The notes under the pieces are model-generated. The model made no database searches. It was not told the DNA's origin and saw nothing but the letters and a program-made list of their open reading frames with translations. Source: an uncultured Lachnospira sp. (lineage in GTDB: Bacteria; Bacillota; Clostridia; Lachnospirales; Lachnospiraceae). From it: a stretch of 64,000 bases of DNA. Where the stretch lies: the NCBI GenBank assembly GCA_934343805.1, contig CAKRIN010000004.1, positions 1 to 64,000 of the forward strand, given 5' to 3'. A program made the translations under genes and the position numbers. The number at the start of each line of letters is the position of its first letter. Within the stretch, counting starts at the first letter, position 1. This document shows positions 33,578 to 42,550 of this stretch, one piece after another.

Positions 33578-34924
33578 ATGAACAATATGGATAATTACAT
33601 GGAGCAGATGGCGGTTCTTTGTGAAAACAATGATAGTATTAACAAGAATCTGTATTCAGAGTATGGCGTAAAGCGTGGATTACGAGATGAAAATGGTCAG
33701 GGAGTATTGACAGGGCTTACTAATATATCTGACATAAAGGCTTTTGAATATCGTGATGGTCAAAAGTGTCCATGTGATGGAGAACTGTCATACAGAGGAT
33801 ACAATATAAGAGATTTCGTTGCAGGAAGCAAAGGGAAAAAATATGTTTTTGAAGAAGGTGCATATCTGCTTTTGTTTGGAGAACTTCCTGACAATGACCA
33901 GTTAAAGGAATTCCGTGACGAGTTATCAGAGTGTATGAAGCTGCCAACTAATTTCACAAGAGATGTTATAATGAAAGCTCCTACAGCGGATATAATGAGC
34001 TCAATGACAAGGAGTATTTTAACGCTTGGTTCATATGATAAGAAAAAAGATAACTTAGATATACCTAATGTGTTAAGACAGAGTATGCAGCTTATTGCAA
34101 CATTTCCGATGATTGCAGCATATGCATATCATGCTTATAATCATTATGAGAAGGATCAGAGCATGTATATTCACAGACCAGAAAAGGAATTATCTATAGC
34201 TGAGAATTTCCTTAGAATGCTTAGACCTGATACATGTTTTACGGATTTGGAAGCAAGGGTTCTCGATATCGCATTACTGTTGCATATGGAACATGGTGGT
34301 GGTAATAATTCTACATTTACTACAAGAGTTGTAACCTCCTCTGGTTCAGATACATATTCTGTTATTGCTGCGGCTATGTCATCATTAAAAGGAAAGAAAC
34401 ATGGTGGCGCTAACCTTATGGTTATGAATATGATGGATGATATTAAGGAGCATGTTAAAGATTATGCAGATGAAGAAGAAATAGCTGCATATCTGGATAA
34501 ATTGCTTAACAAGCAGGCATTTGATAAAAAAGGCCTTATATATGGTATGGGACATGCAGTATATTCCATCTCAGATCCAAGAGAGAAAGTGTTTAAGGGA
34601 TTTGTAGAGCAGCTTGCAACAGATAAGGGACGCAATGAAGATATGCTTTTATATAATAATATCGAAAAAATTGCACCAAGGCTGATTGCAGAACAACGTA
34701 AAATATATAAGGGAGTAAGTCCTAATATAGATTTTTATAGTGGATTTGTATATGATATGCTTAATATACCAAGAGAGCTATATACACCTTTATTTGCTAT
34801 AGCTCGAATAGTTGGTTGGAGTGCTCACAGACTGGAAGAGTTAATAACTACAGATAAGATAATCCGTCCTGCATACAAGAGTCTTGTAACTAAAAAAGAA
34901 TATATTGACAGAGAAAAAAGATGA
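33578..34924 (+). CDS. gltA: citrate synthase
   Basis: The 448-residue protein has the citrate synthase catalytic set: LLHMEHGGGNNSTFTTR, GMGHAVYSISDPR and PNIDFYSGFVYDML carry the two histidines and the aspartate, with ARIVGWSAHRLEE near the C-terminus. It condenses acetyl-CoA and oxaloacetate. The start at 33578 is chosen because AGGAAAGGGG lies eight bases upstream; ATGs at 33551 and 33572 are poorly placed. The N-terminal extension before GVLTGLTNISDI is longer than in E. coli GltA, as in many Clostridial enzymes. No aconitase or isocitrate dehydrogenase adjoins it. Confidence 0.92.
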   Translation: MNNMDNYMEQMAVLCENNDSINKNLYSEYGVKRGLRDENGQGVLTGLTNISDIKAFEYRDGQKCPCDGELSYRGYNIRDFVAGSKGKKYVFEEGAYLLLFGELPDNDQLKEFRDELSECMKLPTNFTRDVIMKAPTADIMSSMTRSILTLGSYDKKKDNLDIPNVLRQSMQLIATFPMIAAYAYHAYNHYEKDQSMYIHRPEKELSIAENFLRMLRPDTCFTDLEARVLDIALLLHMEHGGGNNSTFTTRVVTSSGSDTYSVIAAAMSSLKGKKHGGANLMVMNMMDDIKEHVKDYADEEEIAAYLDKLLNKQAFDKKGLIYGMGHAVYSISDPREKVFKGFVEQLATDKGRNEDMLLYNNIEKIAPRLIAEQRKIYKGVSPNIDFYSGFVYDMLNIPRELYTPLFAIARIVGWSAHRLEELITTDKIIRPAYKSLVTKKEYIDREKR

Positions 34925-34929
34925 TTTTA

Positions 34930-34970
34930 ACACCATATTCTGATTATAATGCAGGATATGGTGTGTTTTT
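34930..34970 (+). terminator. terminator after citrate synthase
   Basis: ACACCATAT (34930-34938) pairs with ATATGGTGT (34956-34964), followed by a T-run (34966-34970). Confidence 0.85.
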
Positions 34971-34978
34971 GTATATTT

Positions 34979-34987
34979 TGCTATAAT
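34979..34987 (+). promoter_or_regulatory. extended -10 promoter of the endoglucanase gene
   Basis: TG-C-TATAAT at 34979-34987 directly follows the citrate synthase terminator and lies 25 bases before the ATG at 35012. No good -35 is visible. Confidence 0.5.
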
Positions 34988-35011
34988 AAAAAAACGGGGG
35001 GAGGAAAACAT

Positions 35012-36628
35012 ATGATGAATAAAAAGAAATTATGCATAATAATAGTTATAGCTATAATTGTAACAGGATTAGCTGTTACATTTGCAGTATTATCAAAATC
35101 AGGGAAACATAAAGAAAATGTTAATGCAGAAAGTACGGTGGATAATGAGAAACAGGATGGTTCTGTGACAGAGGCAGCTAAGGAAGATGAGAACGAACAG
35201 GTACAGACATCTGTAACTATGCAGTTTAACCAGTCTAATTCATGGGAGGGCAATGGTAGATTCTATGCACAGTACGACCTTGTTATTGATAATAAAGAGG
35301 CGGCAAAGATATCGGACTGGACATTTAAACTTACTACAATAAGTGGTACAACTTTAGAACAGAGCTGGAACTGTACAGTTGATACCTCTGATTCAGAGTG
35401 GAGTGTTGTGCCTGTTGATTATAATAAGATAATTGAGAGTCAGGCGCAGATGAATGGTGTCGGATTTATTATAAGTTCTGCGTCTAAGGAGGAGCTTACA
35501 AAATACACACTTGATTTCAAGCTTGACACAGGTAAGGAGATAGTTCTTGCCAGTGATGGAAAGGCATATAAAGCTGGAGAAGAGATTGCAGATTCAAGTG
35601 AAGAATCAACGATATCACAGGAAGATACGAAGCAATCAGATGAAAACACAGCGCAGCCGGGTGGAAATGACTCTGGAAATGATTCGGAAAATAGCGCTGA
35701 TACAGGAAGCAATGCAGGCATAGTCACAACAGTTCCAACAGGAAGACTTCAGGTATCTGGCACGAAATTAACTGACGAATCAGGTAACATTATCCAGTTA
35801 AGAGGTGTAAGCACACATGGAATATCGTGGTTCCCAGATTATGTTAATTATGATGCATTTGCAACATTAAAGAATGACTGGGGTGCAAATGTAGTGAGAA
35901 TTGCTATGTATCCTGAAGAATATAATGGATATCTTTCAGGTGGAGATAAAGCTGCATTAAAGCAGATAATTGACAATGGAGTTAATTATGCAACAGAGCT
36001 TGGAATGTATGTAATTATAGACTGGCATGTGCTTAATTATGCACCATCAAGACACACTCAGGAAGCGTGCGATTTCTTCGCAGAAATGGCATCTAAGTAT
36101 TCAGGCCATGACAACGTAATATATGAAATATGTAATGAACCTGTTGGTGCTGACTGGAATTCAGACATTAAGCCATATGCAGAGTCTGTGATAAGCACAA
36201 TAAGACAATTCGATGACCATGCACTTATACTTGTTGGAACTAACACCTGGTCACAAGACGTTGACAGCGTTGTCGGCAATACGCTTGATGATGGAAATGT
36301 TATGTATGTGGCACATTTTTATGCAGGAACACATAAGGAAAATATAAGAAATAAGATAAGCACAGCACTTAATGCTGGAGTTCCAGTGTTTATCAGCGAA
36401 TGTAGTATATGTGACGCATCAGGCAATGGTGGAATAGATTATGCATCTGCCAACGAGTGGCTTGACTTCATGAACAGCAATCAGCTGAGTTTTATTGCAT
36501 GGAGTCTTAGCAATAAAGCGGAAACCTCAGCACTTATATCATCAGGCTGCAGTACCAAGAGCGGCTGGAGTGATGGCGATTTGTCTGAGACGGGAAGATG
36601 GTTTAAGAGTGCAATATCGGGAAGGTGA
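35012..36628 (+). CDS. membrane-tethered GH5 endoglucanase with N-terminal CBM-like domain
   Basis: The 538-residue protein starts MMNKKKLCIIIVIAIIVTGL: a short basic stretch and one hydrophobic helix without a clear cleavage or lipobox site, so it probably stays anchored at the membrane facing out. Residues about 70-180 form a beta-rich cellulose-binding-like domain (VTMQFNQSNSWEGNGRFYAQYDLVI). A Ser/Glu/Asp-rich linker (about 190-235) leads to a GH5 barrel (GNIIQLRGVSTHGISWFP). The acid/base is E376 in YEICNEP and the nucleophile E463 in FISECS. It should cut beta-1,4-glucans at the cell surface. GGGGGAGG precedes the ATG. Confidence 0.9.
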   Translation: MMNKKKLCIIIVIAIIVTGLAVTFAVLSKSGKHKENVNAESTVDNEKQDGSVTEAAKEDENEQVQTSVTMQFNQSNSWEGNGRFYAQYDLVIDNKEAAKISDWTFKLTTISGTTLEQSWNCTVDTSDSEWSVVPVDYNKIIESQAQMNGVGFIISSASKEELTKYTLDFKLDTGKEIVLASDGKAYKAGEEIADSSEESTISQEDTKQSDENTAQPGGNDSGNDSENSADTGSNAGIVTTVPTGRLQVSGTKLTDESGNIIQLRGVSTHGISWFPDYVNYDAFATLKNDWGANVVRIAMYPEEYNGYLSGGDKAALKQIIDNGVNYATELGMYVIIDWHVLNYAPSRHTQEACDFFAEMASKYSGHDNVIYEICNEPVGADWNSDIKPYAESVISTIRQFDDHALILVGTNTWSQDVDSVVGNTLDDGNVMYVAHFYAGTHKENIRNKISTALNAGVPVFISECSICDASGNGGIDYASANEWLDFMNSNQLSFIAWSLSNKAETSALISSGCSTKSGWSDGDLSETGRWFKSAISGR

Positions 36629-36633
36629 TAGTT

Positions 36634-36993
36634 ATGAAAAACCGTATTTTAACATACAGAAAATACATAGATTCATTGTTACAGTCAGATAAGGACTGCG
36701 ACTGGAAATATATAAAGCAGGAGCATTTGACACAGGTTGCGTTCTTTCAGCATGAAAGGCTCATACACCTGATTGTAACCATAACATTTGCAATATTGGA
36801 GTTGCTGACAGTGTGTGCATATGTGATAGTAGGGGCACTTGACTCTGCATTAAGTATGCCTCTGCTTGTCCTTGCAATTGCAATACTTATCCTTCTTGTT
36901 CCATACATCAAGCATTACTATCTGCTTGAAAATGAGGTGCAGAAAATGTATAAGCAGTATGACAGTATATGTGAAAAGGAACGGAAATTATGA
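36634..36993 (+). CDS. small membrane protein upstream of the response regulator, 119 aa
   Basis: The product (MKNRILTYRKYIDSLLQSDK...) has an N-terminal soluble stretch of about 45 residues, two transmembrane helices (about 46-70 and 75-94) separated by a short loop, and a charged, helical C-terminal tail (ENEVQKMYKQYDSICEKERK). No family is recognised. It starts five bases after the endoglucanase stop, with GGAAGG upstream of its ATG, and its end overlaps the response regulator start (ATGA). That ties it to the two-component/ABC cassette; it may be an accessory sensor or a scaffold for the kinase. Confidence 0.7.
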   Translation: MKNRILTYRKYIDSLLQSDKDCDWKYIKQEHLTQVAFFQHERLIHLIVTITFAILELLTVCAYVIVGALDSALSMPLLVLAIAILILLVPYIKHYYLLENEVQKMYKQYDSICEKERKL

Positions 36994-37661
36994 TAGCTGT
37001 TGTTGAAGATGAAAAGGAATTACGCGAAAGCCTTAAAATGCTGCTGACTGAGAAGGGGTATGAGATAGTTACTGCCGGAAGCTGCGATGAGGCGGATAAA
37101 TTTATTGGCAATTCACAGATTGATATGTTTCTGTTAGATGTCAAGCTGCCTGATGGAAGCGGGTTTGACATATGCCGGAAGATAAGAAAATTAAGCGAAG
37201 CGCCGGTTATATTCTTAACTTCATGCGATAATGAGGAAGAGATAGTTACAGGACTTGATATAGGCGCAGACGATTATATAACAAAGCCTTTTTATACTAA
37301 GGAACTGCTTTCAAGAATAAGTGCCAATTTAAGAAGGAGCAAGTTCAATGCAGGCAATATCTATAAGAAGGGTGATATTGTCGTTGATTTTGACAGATAT
37401 AAGATGAGCCGTTGTGGCGAAGAACTGAATATATCGACGAATGAATTTGATATTGTAAAAATGCTTATAGAGAATAAAGGCAGAGTCGTAAGACGTGATG
37501 CCATATATGAGAAAATATGGGATATTCATGGTAATTTTGTGGAATATAACACACTTACCGTTGCAATGAGCAGAATAAAAGCAAAGCTTGGAACATATGG
37601 AGAGAAACATCAGCAATACATAGAGACTATCAGAAATGTGGGCTACAGGTGGATTGACTAA
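36990..37661 (+). CDS. OmpR-family response regulator
   Basis: The 223-residue protein has a receiver domain with VVEDEKELRESL, the phospho-acceptor D50 in FLLDVKLPDG, and TSCDNEEEIVTGLDIGADDYITKPF with the conserved Thr/Lys. A C-terminal winged helix (ELNISTNEFDIVKMLIENKGRVV...TLTVAMSRIKAKL...ETIRNVGYRW) completes it. It overlaps the small membrane protein by four bases (ATGA) and is followed at 18 bases by its kinase. The TGTAAG repeats at 38839-38864 are its likely binding site. Confidence 0.92.
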   Translation: MIAVVEDEKELRESLKMLLTEKGYEIVTAGSCDEADKFIGNSQIDMFLLDVKLPDGSGFDICRKIRKLSEAPVIFLTSCDNEEEIVTGLDIGADDYITKPFYTKELLSRISANLRRSKFNAGNIYKKGDIVVDFDRYKMSRCGEELNISTNEFDIVKMLIENKGRVVRRDAIYEKIWDIHGNFVEYNTLTVAMSRIKAKLGTYGEKHQQYIETIRNVGYRWID

Positions 37662-37679
37662 TAACTTTCAGGGGGATGT

Positions 37680-38843
37680 ATGGATAACTCGGTTAAGAAG
37701 AAACTGTCTGTATTCAGAAAAAGACAGACTATTTTCGTTATTATATATGGATTGATTAATGCGGCTGTTATAGCTGGAATTATAACTTATTACAGGCTTA
37801 AAGAGCAGGCGTTGGCAGGTGCATTGTATTTACAGGATAATGCATACGGTGAAGCGTTTGTACGAAAAATGTTTTCATCAGGGATAACAGATAACAATAT
37901 CAGAGCAGGTAGGACAGCCATGGAAAGTGCCGGATACGGCAGCCATGGCTTCTCGTATGTGAGCAGACTAAATGGGGAAATGTATGCTTTAATAGCAATA
38001 ATAGTGGTTCTTTTAATTGCACTCGGTTCAGGATTATATAATTGCTACAGACTTGGATATAAGGGTTTTGTAAAGAAAGTGTGCGATGTATATTCAGATA
38101 ACGAGCGGCTTTCTAAGCAGTTAGATAACGAACATATTTATAATAAAGAGCAGCATCAGAAGATGCAGGATTTCATTGAGAATATAGCACATCAGATTAA
38201 GACGCCGCTGGCAATTATAGCTATGAAGCTGGAAATGCTTGAGGAAAAATGTGATGACAGTTCGCAGTGTAAAGAGATAGCTGATTGCACAGGAAATGCG
38301 TTCAGAATCAAAACATTTATAAAGAAACTGCTGGATATAAGCCGGTTTGAGGCTGGAAAGGTCGTCATGACAAGTGATGAGGTTGATGCTGCGGCAATAC
38401 TTCAGGAAAGCATTAACAGCAGTGTGGTTGACAGAAATAGGATTGTAACAGATTATGGTGACGAAAAATTGCGTATGTACGCAGATGAAGGCTGGATTGT
38501 CGAGTGCTTTATAAATCTTCTAGACAACTGTGCAGAATATCTGACAGGTGACTATACTAAGGTATACGTTAATGTAACAAGAAAGAACGATGACTGCATA
38601 GTTACGATTGCGGATAATGGCAAAGGATTAAGTACAGAGCAGTTTAACAGTATATTTAACAGATTTGAAACTAATGGCAGTGCGGAGGATTTCAAAGCGG
38701 GTATAGGACTTAACCTGTCCAAACTTATTGTGGAGGCACATCATGGAACTATAAAGGCGGGCAACAGCGAAAAGCATGGCGGTGCTGAATTTGTTGTGAC
38801 ACTCCCGATGTACAGATTAAAAACAAAATATCAGTTTATGTAA
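37680..38843 (+). CDS. sensor histidine kinase
   Basis: The 387-residue protein has transmembrane helices at about 15-36 and 102-122 that enclose a short extracytoplasmic loop of about 65 residues. The cytoplasmic part has the H-box ENIAHQIKTPLAIIAMKLEM with H171 as the likely phospho-acceptor, and a HATPase with LLDNCAEYLTG (N box), IADNGKGLS and GIGLNLSKLIVEAHHG (G boxes). The extracellular loop is longer than in intramembrane-sensing Bce-type kinases. GGGGGA precedes the ATG. Its partner is the preceding regulator. Confidence 0.9.
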   Translation: MDNSVKKKLSVFRKRQTIFVIIYGLINAAVIAGIITYYRLKEQALAGALYLQDNAYGEAFVRKMFSSGITDNNIRAGRTAMESAGYGSHGFSYVSRLNGEMYALIAIIVVLLIALGSGLYNCYRLGYKGFVKKVCDVYSDNERLSKQLDNEHIYNKEQHQKMQDFIENIAHQIKTPLAIIAMKLEMLEEKCDDSSQCKEIADCTGNAFRIKTFIKKLLDISRFEAGKVVMTSDEVDAAAILQESINSSVVDRNRIVTDYGDEKLRMYADEGWIVECFINLLDNCAEYLTGDYTKVYVNVTRKNDDCIVTIADNGKGLSTEQFNSIFNRFETNGSAEDFKAGIGLNLSKLIVEAHHGTIKAGNSEKHGGAEFVVTLPMYRLKTKYQFM

Positions 38844-38871
38844 GTTGGATGTAAGTTTTGTAAGATATAAT
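38839..38871 (+). promoter_or_regulatory. promoter of the ABC genes with three TGTAAG repeats
   Basis: TGTAAG occurs at 38839-38844, 38850-38855 and 38859-38864 (steps of 11 and 9), directly followed by TATAAT at 38866-38871. Direct repeats covering the -35 region are typical sites of OmpR-type regulators. The first repeat overlaps the kinase stop codon. Confidence 0.7.
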
Positions 38872-38909
38872 TATCCCAGATAGAAATCGGGGATGAGAGG
38901 GGGATACAT

Positions 38910-39590
38910 ATGGACATAATATTAAGCGCAAAAGGTATATCTAAAACTTACACAGCAGGACAGGTGAAGATTAATGCGTTGAACCGGTGCGATATTGAGG
39001 TAAGAAAGGGAGAATTTACCGCAATTGTTGGGAAAAGCGGTTCGGGAAAGTCAACACTGTTAAGAATTCTTGGAACTATGGACAAGCCAGATAATGGAAA
39101 GGTGTACATAGCGGGAAAAGAGATTGATAATCTTAAAAATTCAGAATTAGCCAAATTCAGACGCACACATATCGGGTTCATATATCAGGATTATAAGCTG
39201 ATTCCTGAATATACAGCATATGAAAATATAATACTTCCGTTAATTCTTGACAGTGAGGAAGCTGATGAGAAGGAAGTCACTGAATTAATGGATTCGCTTG
39301 GCATTGATTACTGTAAGGATAAATTCCCTGCACAGTTGTCAGGAGGAGAGCAGCAGAGAGTTGCAATTGCAAGGGCGTTAATTACACATCCGTCGGTTAT
39401 ATTTGCAGATGAACCGACAGGAAATCTTGACGCTGCGAGTGCAGAAACAGTCGCCAGGATGCTTACTCTGGCAGCGTCTAAATATCAGCAGACTATTGTT
39501 ATGGTTACACATGACAGACAGATGGCAGAATATGCGGACCGGATACTTACTATCACAGATGGAAGCGTGACTGGGGGTGTTGTGCTATGA
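38910..39590 (+). CDS. ABC transporter ATPase (MacB/LolD/BceA type)
   Basis: The 226-residue ATPase has Walker A GKSGSGKST, Q-loop IYQDYKL, signature LSGGEQQR, Walker B VIFADEPTGNLD and H-loop MVTHD. It is of the LolD/MacB/BceA group that partners FtsX-type permeases. It is encoded after its own likely promoter (38839-38871) and overlaps the permease gene by four bases. It hydrolyses ATP for a permease that probably responds to or removes cell-envelope-acting peptides rather than importing nutrients; that role is inference from the neighbours. Confidence 0.92.
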   Translation: MDIILSAKGISKTYTAGQVKINALNRCDIEVRKGEFTAIVGKSGSGKSTLLRILGTMDKPDNGKVYIAGKEIDNLKNSELAKFRRTHIGFIYQDYKLIPEYTAYENIILPLILDSEEADEKEVTELMDSLGIDYCKDKFPAQLSGGEQQRVAIARALITHPSVIFADEPTGNLDAASAETVARMLTLAASKYQQTIVMVTHDRQMAEYADRILTITDGSVTGGVVL

Positions 39591-42454
39591 ATAAACAATT
39601 GATGGCATTGACATTAAAGGGACTTCACAGGCGCAGAAAAAATGTTGTAAAAGTTATGATAGTAATAACCCTTGTATTTGCATTTGTTGCAGGGGTATTG
39701 TTAACACAGGAAAACATGTCCGGCTGGCAGGCTGGCAATAATAAGATGCACTTTGGCGACTGGTTTATAATGTATAGATCTGCTCAGTCAAGAGAAAATG
39801 AAGGTATTAAGAAGCATCCTTATATTAAGAGTGTGTATACAGCGAAAACTGTTACAAGTGTGAGTGATGGAAGTGGTTCATCAGAGATTATGATTGGCAC
39901 AATGTCAGATAGCTTTATGAAAATGGGAAGCATAAAGCCAGAACAGGGGCGATTACCAGAAAGCGATGATGAAATTGCTATGGACAGGAATTCTCTTAAT
40001 AAGCTTGCGCAGGGAACGGACATAGGTGATGATATCGTGCTTGGCAGCAAAGAATATACACTGTGCGGAATAATGAACAGTTACACCAGTGCATGGAATG
40101 ATGGCAAATATCTTCCGGGAATTATAGTTACTGAACATGAAGCAGACAATATATCAAAAGAGACAACATACATATATGCGTATTCTTTAAAAAATTATAT
40201 AAATGAGCAGGATTATAAAAATATAGCAGAGAATATAAAGCAGGATGCAGGAAGCATGTTCAATTTCACATATAACAGCAATGTATACGATTATAAGCCG
40301 TCAGGGTATGGCTATGTAAACAGTTATATTTATGTATTTATAATGCTCATAGGAATAGCTGCTGTATCTTATCAGATAGTAACGTATAATAAAGCACGAA
40401 AAGATGTCTGGCTTATACAGAAAAATATTGGAGCTGATGTGGGACAGCTTATAGGTATGACTCTTATTGAGAATGTAGTTATAACAGGTGTTTCAGCAAT
40501 TACTGGTTTTGTATTAGCAATAGCAATTGGTGCTGTGGCAGGATATGTAATAAAATGCATCAGTGGAGTGACATTTTTTACCATAAGCAGGTATACATAC
40601 ATCAGATTATTATTTACATTAGCGGCATCTATACTAATTAGTTTTCTGACAGAGATCATTAACGGAAGATTAAAGTTTAATAACTGTAACAGCAGGATAT
40701 GTAAAGTAAAGTCAGTCATGACAGAAAAAACATTTGTAAAAACTACTGCGGACAGGTTAAGAAAAGCAGATGGACCGCTTCAGATCATTCTTACAAGGCT
40801 TTTCGCAGCTGCAATGGCGGTTATAACCATATTGTGTACAATTAATTGTGTCTATGTATATAAGGGATATATGAAAAATTGTGATTCATCAGACATAGTT
40901 GCTTATGCTACAGAACAGATACCTGTGCCATATACAATATATTTTGATCGTCTGCGTATTGTGCAAAAAGAAGAAAATACATACGAATTTGAAGTGTCAG
41001 ATAAAAAAGTGCATGATACATGGGAGTATGTTCCTTTTTATACCGGTTTTATGTCACAGGTGTATTTTAATGATGTAAAATGTGGCAGGAGTTATTCATA
41101 TAAGAAAGTAAGAGATGATGAATCTGATTATATAAAAAATATTAATGGCGTAGCGGATGTAACATACGGATATTATGAAACGGCAAGGACATTCACATGG
41201 ACAGGAATAAATGCAGATAATGTAGGCGGCGGTGCGTCAGAATCAGCGTCATCCCAGTCTGATAATGTGAGCAAAAAATATATATTTGCAGCTGAATATG
41301 TTGAACCGGAAGAGACAATATATAATATTCTTAATAATTATGCAGAGGGAAATCTTGACTATGATGCATTCAGGGATGGTTCAGAAGTAATAGTGTTTCT
41401 TGATGTTAATAATAACGGGAAATATGATGAAAGCATGAAAGACGGAGTTACACTGAAAGCACAGAATTATCTTACATCACGCAAATATGCAGAGTATGCA
41501 TTAAAAGACAGTTATAGCACTGCATATGATAAGCTGCTTAAAGAAACAATAGAAGGATATGTTGATGATACAAGTAATGATGAAATTAATAAATATGTGA
41601 ATAAGAATATTACTAATGAGCAGATAATAGATATTTTTGATCAGTATATGCAGTATATACATGGATATGATGATGATGTATGGCAGCAGACTGTGGATGT
41701 ATATAACGAGTTTAAAGCAGGCAATATAAGCAAGGAACAGCTGCTAAACAGTGATGGAGAGTTCTATTCTTCATTATTCAGAGGCCTCCTGCCACAGGAG
41801 TGGTGGTATAACCAATATTATTATTATACATACCTTAATCCGGCGGCAACAAGTAAAGTTGTAAAAGTGGTTAAACTTACTGATGAGACAAAAGAACAAT
41901 TTAAAGAAATTGTACCTGAATTTGGACAGTATACAATAATAGGTTCAACACAGTTTCTACAGAATTCAATAGACAGCCAGAATGAACTTATTAAGAAGTA
42001 TCTGATGCTTGATGAATTACCAGATTATATGACATTAAAGCTGAAGCCTAACCAGATTAATATAAGATATAATCTTGGCTCTTCTTTAATGGCAACAGAT
42101 AATATTGTATCTTCATATCTTGGTTCGGCTGGATTTGCATATACATCTTATGCAGAATACAACGACCAGTTAAGACAGAAAACAATAGGAACGATAATGA
42201 CATATGGAATTACGGGGATAGCAGCAATTGTAATATATCTTATAGTAAGTATAATTGTTTTAAAGGGACGGCTTGAAAAGCACAGGAGCAAATTGAAATT
42301 ATTATCTGATACCGGGGCAGAAAAAGAAAAGCTGGTTAAGATATGCATGAATGAATGTATCAGGGAATCATTGTGGTTCATAGTGCTGATGCCGGTAGAG
42401 ATTCCGATATGTTTAGTGACAATAAGAAAGTTTATTAAGAAAATTGAATATTAA
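39587..42454 (+). CDS. large FtsX-domain ABC permease, 955 aa
   Basis: The 955-residue permease has an N-terminal helix (about 20-40) and an extracytoplasmic region. Three helices of an FtsX domain follow (about 240-365: YVFIMLIGIAAVSYQIVTYNKA...LLFTLAASILISFLTEIING), then a further helix (about 400-422) and a very large second extracellular region of about 440 residues (430-865), rich in Tyr, Asp and Asn. Two C-terminal helices close it. This is longer than typical BceB/VraG permeases (about 650). The big external domain may bind a ligand or the kinase. It ends the cassette. Confidence 0.8.
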   Translation: MNKQLMALTLKGLHRRRKNVVKVMIVITLVFAFVAGVLLTQENMSGWQAGNNKMHFGDWFIMYRSAQSRENEGIKKHPYIKSVYTAKTVTSVSDGSGSSEIMIGTMSDSFMKMGSIKPEQGRLPESDDEIAMDRNSLNKLAQGTDIGDDIVLGSKEYTLCGIMNSYTSAWNDGKYLPGIIVTEHEADNISKETTYIYAYSLKNYINEQDYKNIAENIKQDAGSMFNFTYNSNVYDYKPSGYGYVNSYIYVFIMLIGIAAVSYQIVTYNKARKDVWLIQKNIGADVGQLIGMTLIENVVITGVSAITGFVLAIAIGAVAGYVIKCISGVTFFTISRYTYIRLLFTLAASILISFLTEIINGRLKFNNCNSRICKVKSVMTEKTFVKTTADRLRKADGPLQIILTRLFAAAMAVITILCTINCVYVYKGYMKNCDSSDIVAYATEQIPVPYTIYFDRLRIVQKEENTYEFEVSDKKVHDTWEYVPFYTGFMSQVYFNDVKCGRSYSYKKVRDDESDYIKNINGVADVTYGYYETARTFTWTGINADNVGGGASESASSQSDNVSKKYIFAAEYVEPEETIYNILNNYAEGNLDYDAFRDGSEVIVFLDVNNNGKYDESMKDGVTLKAQNYLTSRKYAEYALKDSYSTAYDKLLKETIEGYVDDTSNDEINKYVNKNITNEQIIDIFDQYMQYIHGYDDDVWQQTVDVYNEFKAGNISKEQLLNSDGEFYSSLFRGLLPQEWWYNQYYYYTYLNPAATSKVVKVVKLTDETKEQFKEIVPEFGQYTIIGSTQFLQNSIDSQNELIKKYLMLDELPDYMTLKLKPNQINIRYNLGSSLMATDNIVSSYLGSAGFAYTSYAEYNDQLRQKTIGTIMTYGITGIAAIVIYLIVSIIVLKGRLEKHRSKLKLLSDTGAEKEKLVKICMNECIRESLWFIVLMPVEIPICLVTIRKFIKKIEY

Positions 42455-42472
42455 ATAAGTAAGATTAAAAGA

Positions 42473-42506
42473 GGCTGCGTTTTAACAAAAGTGTTAAAGC
42501 ACAGCC
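42473..42506. terminator. bidirectional terminator after the permease and the M15 peptidase gene
   Basis: GGCTG-C-GTTTTAACA (42473-42487) pairs with TGTTAAAGC-A-CAGCC (42492-42506) with one mismatch and one G-T pair. The minus strand has TTTT after the stem, so it is best placed for the minus-strand gene. Confidence 0.7.
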
Positions 42507-42550
42507 TTCTTGTATGTAAAGTTAAAATATTATGTTTTCTGGATATCAGA

